From the NCBI GenBank assembly GCA_012862575.1, contig BLSF01000003.1:558001-622000 (forward strand): DNA of 64,000 nt, in the 5' to 3' direction. This document shows positions 47,893 to 56,800 of the stretch, piece after piece. Every line of letters begins with the position of its first letter. Positions within the stretch are counted from its first letter, which is position 1. Under the pieces are notes generated by a model, which saw only the letters and a program-made list of their open reading frames with translations, ran no database searches and had not been told where the DNA came from. Position numbers and translations under genes: made by a program. This DNA is from Parietichytrium sp. I65-24A. Taxonomy: Eukaryota > Sar > Bigyra > Thraustochytrida > Thraustochytriidae.

Positions 47893-50800
47893 TTAATCAA
47901 TTTTTGTAATGGCCTGCGCAATCAATTTTCGCAAAGCCTCTGGCTGAATTGTTATCAGTGGTGGCTGATTGACATCTCTTTTTCGTCCCTGCTCCTGTAG
48001 CCACTTGATCCGACGCGTCTCAATGGCCTCGCAAAACTTTTCTTTGACCAAATCGCTCCAGTCGAGATTTCCTTCGAGCGCATGCTGCTTGAGCGCGTCC
48101 AGGTCCACCTCCGAGTTCTCTTTTTGAAGCAATGTATTCTGGTCGTCAAGAGGAATGCTGCTGTTTGACAACAAAAGGCCTGTCGCATAAGTAATACGGA
48201 ATGGGCCCGAGGGCGCCTTGTAAAGCGTCCTATCCGCGTCTTTCTTGATGTCCATGAGGTCCGCACTTTGTGCACGACCCTTGGCAAGCAGCCACAGCTT
48301 GCGCATCAGATTCTTCCACCCGGTCTGTATGTCATCTTCGAACTTCGCAACAACTTCGGCCACATCAGGACATTTTACAGGATCGAGTAACGGGGCCAAA
48401 AACCCGCGCCACAGAAAAGGAACGCGAGCTGCATTTTTTTTACCCCGCGCGATGAGCCACTTGGAGAGCCCGACCAGCAGGTTTGTCAGCGTACGCTGGC
48501 GAATTCCTAGGTCCTTTGCGCGAGTAGCACGCAAAGATGCGACGTTGTCAGGCGCCCAGGCTAATGCTTTGACAAGCTCGTCCCTCGGCACATATCGCTC
48601 GACCAGCTCCTTGACGTCGATCTGCTCCGTTTCGCACATGAGCAAGGTCCAAACAGCAGCCCGATAGGGACTGTTGTGTCCATGCGAGTCTGCGTCCTTC
48701 TCAAAGACACCACTGCTTAGAACATACTTGGCAAGCTTCAAGGCATCGTCTGACAACGCGCCTTGCATAAGGGCTACCAAATTTTCACGCTTCAACGCGA
48801 GTAGCACCGTGGCAGGGGACCTGCATGCAGACAGAAGCACCACAAACTCGTTAAGCGCCACCACTTCGTTTTGTCTCCATTCTTTCTCGTAGACATCAGC
48901 AAAGTTGATGCTGTGGCCCCGGCGCAGGGCATCGGACATACTTTTCAGCGACTCGTAGCTTCCGCCCCAACTAAAGGTAGGACATTTGCGGTCCGTGAGG
49001 CTCGCGCGGTCGCTCAGCTGATGAGGAAAGCCCACTTGATCAATGAAGAGAGTCTTGAATATCGTCTCCGCAGGAATCAAATCATTTAACGATGTATCCT
49101 TTCTACTTTCTGAGCGCATCATGCAGCACCATGCTGCAATTTTAATCGCAGGCGATAGACCGTTCGCGCCGCGCAGATCTCGCTCCACAAAATCCGGAAA
49201 GTCGCGGCCTACGTCGCTATCCCATGTCAACAAGGCGGCTTGAACCATCGCCCCAATGACGGTCTTGGTACTCTTGCCGACTGCACAAAGTAGCTTCAAG
49301 GCTAGGTCAGGAGTTGCTCGAGCATCAATGGAATGCGTGGACTCTGATAAAAGAGAGCAAAGCTTCTTTTCTGCAACCAGATACGCAGTGACAAATTCTT
49401 GTGCTGTCAGCGTCGAAAGGCGCGGCATTTTCTTGCAAAGAAGCTCTTCAAGCTGCGTTTCCTTATCGGGGGCCGCCAAGGCTTCGTCGACTGGAGTGAG
49501 AATTCGCAGCGAGATAGACTCCCCGCCAAAAAGTGCACGACTCAAGTGGAACCAGAGCTTGATTGATAAGGGCTTTTTCACACTTTCTTTGCGCCTACTG
49601 ATCACATCATTCAAAAGCTTGACTGGCAGTCTCGCATTCACCGCTTTGGCATCGAGCGGCTCCAAAAGACTGTCATCACTTGCATCTTTGCGGTTCGCAA
49701 TGAGCAAGACATACAAACGACTTTGCTGGCCTGCAAGCCACGCAAAAAGTTCTCGCTTATGTGCACCGGACAGCATGTGATACTCATCGACCACTAAGAA
49801 CATGCGCCCTCCTTCTTCCGGAACCTTGCGTGTCAGCACCGACGCCAATGCGGTATCCACGAGCTCGTCGTCTGAGCCATCGACATAGGCAAAGCCTAAG
49901 GAAAATTCCTTCTTCAGCTCCTTGCCAAGCTCGTCCGAGAAATGGCTTTTTCCGGCGCCAGGAGGAGAGACAAGTAATACAATCTTGGGGTTTGGTTGCT
50001 TCAAAAGGGACCGCATCTGATCTCTGTAGTCGTCGCTGCCTCGCGACTCTTGTGTTGTCCCGTCTTGCGCAAGCCAGCTCGACTCCTCTGCCGACGCGCC
50101 TAGCTCGATGCGTATTCCCTGCTTTTCCGCTGATGCCGCTGACGTGTCTCCCTGCAAAAAGTCGATCACCACGGTTTCATCGTTCGATAGCATTTCCTTG
50201 CTGCTTCCTTGCAATTGCGAATTTGAGAGCAAAGCTGTCCTGAGTGCTTTTTCAAGACCAATCCAGTCCTTGGACGCCGAAAAAATCGTGTCCACGAGCT
50301 TCTCATCCACGTCAAACTCGTGCACTGGGCGATTTGCTCGGAGTTGCGCCCGCTGCAGATCCTTTCTGCTTGTCAGAAGTCGCGATGCAGCCATGGGAGC
50401 TCGCGTCAGCACGCATCGGTCACGATTCTCGCCAAAGTTCCAAGAGGTGTCGCACTCCTCGAGGTAGACGAATCGCCACGGGTGGTGCTTTGTGTACTCT
50501 GCAATCCACTTGAGCAACTGGTCACTCACCGTTGGCAAACCGCGCACCCATACAAGCCAGGTGAACTCTGAAAAGCACCCAATGATGCGCAGGTACATGG
50601 ACGCATCATCGCGAGCGTTGATGAGGCTATCGTGGCCCAGGTCGCATTCGACGGGGACGACCCCATGTCGCTCAAGAGTATCCCACTCCTGACGCCGGAC
50701 CACGTGCACGCCATACATATCATTCTTGCGTTTGATGAATTTACGCATGCCCGACGTGATCGTGTACACACGCGTCAGCTGCTCGCGCACCGGCTCCTCA

Positions 50801-53800
50801 CGAGGCATCGCGGCCGCTACGCAGTTTGCGATAGCAAGAAGATTGATGTCTTCGTTCTTACTCACATCTTCGTCCATATTCAAGCTGGCTCCGTGGCGCG
50901 TGAGCGCCGGAGCCGTGCTCGAAGGAGCGCCATGCTCAAGCGTGGCCATCATGAAGCGCTTGACACTCACTGGAAGCGGGCTTCGCGCAAGTTTTCCAAG
51001 CCAGTCGAGCAAGCTATCGCGATGACTCATGGCTTCATGTGGCTTGCAAGCTTGTAGAGCTCTGGCGAGGAGCCTCTCATGGAAGATGTAGGCAATGGGG
51101 AGTCCATGCGCATCAGAATACTGCAGCTTGAGTTGCCGTGTGTCAAGTGGGCAAAAGTAAAGACGGCGCCTAGGCTCACTGCCATGCAAGATCCACACGG
51201 TGCGATTGGAGTCTCGCATTTCGCCGTAGCCGCCATCTTCATACTTAAAGAGATTGCTGCTTTTGACCTCACTCGCCTCCACCTCCCCACAAGCATCGTC
51301 GTCTTGCGAGGCACCAGCACTGCTGATCATCTTGCAAGCCTCCTCAACCCGCTGGCGGGCACCTCCGTCATCCCCGTCTCCCGCCTGCATTAATGTAATT
51401 GACCGATGTTTCGGGTGGCCGACGTCATCTTCGTCATCGCTGTCCTCGCAATCCTCCGTGAAGACCCGACTTCCTGAAAGGTTGTAATTTTTGTCAAACT
51501 CTTCGAAGAGCTGCAGCCCGATGCTGCGGAACTTGTGCTTGGCGATTTGCGCATGTATCGCTATGAGTTTGTTCTTCAGTGTAGAGTCTGGTGCAGGCTT
51601 GCCACTGGATAAGTTGAGATTGTGCTGGACTAGCTGAAGGGCAAAGTACAGCTGCGAGCGGGCCTCGTGGTCGGTGGTGGTCATGATTACAGTTAGCGCC
51701 TTCGTCAGGCGGTCCTGAATCGCCGGAGAAGCCATTTCGAGCTTCTTGGCAATTCGAGGCACAATCGTGTGATCTCCAGCCTTTTCGCGAACCTCATTCA
51801 TCTGCTGTAGCATCCATGTGACATGTCGGAGCTCAGCCTCTTTGTAGCTGGTGTAAGGCCCATCCTGGCTCCTTTGATCATCAACACTGTCTGCATTGCC
51901 GTCGTTCGAACCATCATCGTCTTCTTCGTCTTCAACTTCGTTCTCAATTGTGTTTACGTTTTGCATACCATTCCCGATCCTCTGCCTATGCCTGCTACCT
52001 TCTTCACGCTGAAGGGCTTTGATCGCCTTGATGGTCTTCTCGAACGAGTCTGGCACTTCCTTCTGGGGCACGCAAGCCCTAAAAGCGACTTGCACAATGC
52101 ACTCAAGAACAGCAACAACCTCACCATGAAAATTGAAGGCTGCAAGACGATGGTTTTCCAAGATCGTGTGCAAGAATAGCTGTGGGCGGTCTACCTCTTC
52201 ATTGCGCGATGTTGCCATTAGCATCACCCACGTGCCTTGCTGTGTCTTACGAAGATAAAAACCCCGCCCGAGAATGGTTGAGTTATTCGGCAGCTCTTGA
52301 AGAAGTTCCCAGGTCTCGCCGTTATTTGCAAAGACGTGGGAGATTTCTGCTCCCGCGCCAAGGTCTCCGTCGAACGAGAACGGGCTGTGACGTACGTAGC
52401 GCACAATGTCTTCGTCCTCCTGGTCCTCCGGTTTTCGCAACACAGGATGTAGACCCGGAGCAACCTCCAAAATACCGTACGAGGGCTCGCTTCTAACGCG
52501 CAAAAGTGTCCGCGCCGAGACCAGGCTCGGCCCACGGCTCCCCGATCGGTCACCCGCCTTCTGGAGAGAGAGTGCAGTGCTTAAAGCAAGCTGGTCATCC
52601 TCCATATCCTGAGATGACTGCATCATACTCGGACCCGTCAACACTTTATCTGACTCCCTCACTTCTTCGTCCCGTGGCATTGATGATGTTTGAGAGTCTG
52701 TAATAGCCTTGACTACCTTCGCGGGCCCTGCTTTGACAGCTGAGAGGCCGCTTCTGTACGGAAGAATCTTTCCGACAAGGCAAACGTCGTAGAGATCGTG
52801 CAGCTTTGATCCCCGATCTTCTCCATGTCGGCCCTTAATGTCATTCATCTGAAGCACCTTCTCAAGACTTTTCATAAAGTTGTCACCGACGAAAGTACCC
52901 ACTGTCTTTGTCGCATCCAGCTTTCGCGGTACACCTTTCGTACTTAAGCCCTCGACCTTCAAGGCCAGCTCCTGCACATTCTTGTCAAGATCATCGTCTT
53001 TGTCTTTGAACACATTACAGCTCATCCATTTGATCTCTGCTTTGCAGGTCATTGACATAAACGTTGGCTTGCCGTCTCCACTCCATTCGAATGAGTCAAA
53101 GGCGCAGATCATCTGCTTGACCGTCTCGCCATCCGTTAGAGGTGTCAATCCCAACACAATAAAAAGGCCATCGACGATTTCTGGAAGGTGATCGCGCCCC
53201 TTTTGCGTCGAGTTTAGCCCCTGAGCAAGGGACGTGAAGGCTGCTTCGGAATACCTTTTTTTGGTGCGGAGTCCAAGAAGAAATCCTCCTATCATGCGCA
53301 ACTTTTCCCACTCCACAGTTTGGGCATCCGCAAAATAGCAACCGATTTGCAGGAACAAATCCTGCACAATAGAGATGTGTTCCTCCTCGCTACTCGCTTC
53401 TTGAGTCCGCTGTGCAAGAGCACTCCCGCTTCCACCTCCTTTAGATGGCGTCTCAAAGGTGTCTGCGAGCAGAAAGACTTGCTGCATCGTGATTGCTTTC
53501 GAAAGTTTGTCGAAAAGAGAGTCTGCTGCACCACCCATCTCGTCCACGAACCGACTGTCCAGAATGACTGGTAATGGACAAAGTACATATTTAACGTGGG
53601 CAACTTTGCTAACTTTTTGTAGTTCTTGAACCACAGCGATGAGCTTCTTTGCATCGCCTACACCACCTGCACGAGCAATCAGACGAGCTAGTTCTTCCGG
53701 CTCGACTCCGGCCTGCACGAACCATGCCAACAGACAGAGGCCAGTATGAAGACGTACATTAAATTTGTCGCTGTAAATAGTCTCCGTTGCGCTTTGCAAG

Positions 53801-56800
53801 TGGACGAGAAGGCGCAGATTGTGTTCAACCGTTCCCACTGAGAAACCTTCCTGGACGCGAGGAAATCCGAGCTTCTTTGTCCACACAGTGGGTGCGAAAA
53901 GCGATCGATTCATGATCTTGCTGAAAACATGCTCGATGCACTCCGTCGGGAGGACACGTCCAGGCTCCACTCGAAGCGCATAAACCGGAAATGCGCCGCC
54001 ATTTTGCTGGGCCAGTACCAGAGAGGTTGAAACAAAGGATGACCTTGTTTTGGACCCCCGGAAGCGTGACACTAAACTGTTGAGATATTCGCCAGAGAGT
54101 GTATGAGGCATGAAGACAAAGGTAGCAAGTAGTGAGAGCGGCTCTGTGCTTGCTTCGCAGGCGTCACGAAGAATATTGTCACGTACAACGCACGCGAAAT
54201 CGTGCCACTGCTCTTCCCCAGCAGGAAGCAGTGCATGAGGAAGATTATAAACCGGGTTCGCGGCCCATGCAAACCACGCGAGCACAAGCAATGCCCTCGA
54301 AGGTTTACCTTGATCCTCGTCGCTCCAGGATCGCGTTAATGCGGTGAGAAGAGATTCACGTGCTTGCGTTGAGAAGAATCGAGCGTGATCTGACTTCATC
54401 CTTTCGACTTCGAATGTGTCTGTTTTTCGGGCATTATGCTCAACATAGAGTCGCAATAGTTCTGGCGACACAACGAGCTCCAGATCGTGCTCAAATTGCA
54501 GCTCCTCGAAAGCGAAGCTGTTGCGCGCAACAGAAAGCATCGAGAATTTGTACACGGATGCTTCGATATCGCTCAAAAACTCCTCCAGAACACTTGAGAC
54601 AGTCTTGTTGTTGGAAATTGTTTCGGTACGCAGAATTGAGCACACGCGAAGACAGACGTTCAAGCGATCCCAATCAGTAATAGCTTTTATCTCGATGGGC
54701 GCAATCGCTTTAACAAGTCTGAGAATGTACCACTCTTGCGCACTGACCCCTTCAATAACCCCATTTTGCGCAAGGAGCGATTGCAGCACATGCTCGCGAA
54801 CGAAACGAGGAAATGAGACCTCGTTCTCCTTGTTCGGATGACTCGCGGCGCCACGAACAAGGATCTCGGCCATTGCAGCTGGTGAGAGCCGTTGATGCCA
54901 ATCTGGTTTCGAGCGAAGACGTGAAAGACGGTCCCAGAGGCTGTCTGCCGTGCTTCCTGTCGCCCACATGACCAGAGGCTCGAGCCGCGAATGGAGTATC
55001 TCAGCTGCATTGGCGAGCTTCTCGCGCCATGAAGAGTGCAGACACAAACGCAGAAGTGCGGCACCCATGACGAGATTTTTGTTGCTTCGTAGCACCTGTT
55101 CTACCATGCGACGATCTCCCTCGGATGAGGCAAGTAGAACTTCCGCCACCTTGGGCTGCTGCAAGAGAGCAGTTGCAGGGTCATCAATCTGCACAAGATT
55201 CAAAATGAGGCGCTTTTCGAGAACACGATCTCCCTCAGTTCCAGACTTGAAGTCAAAGTGCAGGTCCGACCGTAGAAAGTCTTGAATGAGACTTGAAAAG
55301 TCATCCCTTGAATTTTGGACTGTGGCCGCGCTCGGGCGAGCTGCCTGGTGCTTGAGAATGGACCAGGCCAGCGCCGCGACTCTGTGTTGCAGTTCTGCCG
55401 CAACGCGCGTGGCCGTCTCCTCTTGATTCGGCCCAGTCACGGCGTCACGCATCGCATCGAGGTCTTGGCTCATTCGCTCGACGACTAAATCTGGCAACGG
55501 CAGAGAAGCCAAACGGGTCTTGCTGAGCGAGAGCGCCAGCAAAAGCCGCGAAGGCGCCTCTTGCAACAAGTGCAGAAGAACAGGCGTGGGAATCTCCGGT
55601 GTTCGAGCCCAGCTGCGATAGACATCATTCCAATGCAGGTCTCCGCCACGAATCGCGGTCTGTTCGATGATATCGCTCAACGGCGTCATTGCATCTCCTC
55701 TGCCTGGATCCACATAGTAGATTTCTCGAAATGCGGATTTCGCGGGGTCGGCGTCTTGGCGCGCAATCAACGGGCTACAGAGAATTTCTCCTGGATTGTC
55801 TGTGCGACTAATATTCAGACTGCCCTCCAAAGCACACTTGGGCAGGATCTTGTCTTTATCCTCCAAGCACGCGATGAGAGCCCACACTCGCAAAGCCTGC
55901 GGCGCTAAAAACATGACTGGGTCATTCGCAATATCAGCAAAGTGTATCATCTTTGTGACGTCTTCAAGGTTCTCAACATATGTCCATAGGGCGCTTGCGA
56001 CAACATCTCCGAGAAGTTCAGTTCCGGATCCATTGAAGGTGCTGTCGGGTTCGTCGTCGGACGCCAATGTCCGCAACATGCGCTGGAGCAGGGCCGGCTG
56101 CGGAGAAAGTCGCAGAGCGAACTCACTAAGAAACGGAGGAACGCTGGTTGAGTCGCTGTCCTTGAGGAATGCCGAGAGTGACTGTAAATTGGGTGTGTCC
56201 GAAGTAAGATCGAGGTGTGGGCCGAGAAGGACCCTGAGTCCGAGGATAACACGGTATAGTGGCTGCTGGCTCTGAGAAGGAAGGCGCGCCCGCGCGTGGA
56301 AGATGTCAACATGCTCGAATTTGGTGACACCTTCAATTGACGTTGTCTGGAACGTTGTAAGGTCGCGCGTTGCAGCGTTCACGACCAAAAGTAAAGGCTT
56401 GCGACATCTCGCGCAGTGCGAGGCAATAACGTGGAGTCGATCGCGCACCAGTAGCTGAGCGTGCAGGAGCACGAGGACCACTCGCTCTTCTTCGCTTTCA
56501 GTCACGTTCAATGACAAGAGTCCACGGAGCTTCTCGATGCAGCGTGGGTCTCGAGCGTTGAGGAAATCAAGCCTCGAAAATTTCTCCGTAAGTGTTGAGG
56601 TGAGGGCCTCTGCATCCTCCGTTATGATTACGCGAGTATTTTTCCGCACCGAGCATTCGGTGTTGTCTTCCTCGAGCAGCGAGTTGTGGACGGCTTCCAT
56701 CCAGTTTCTCGCCTGCTCCACTCGACAGCGAATTCTTTCCATGGTCTGCTGGGCAAAGCTTGGAGATTCAATGAGCTTGCGAGAAACGTTGCGCAGAAGG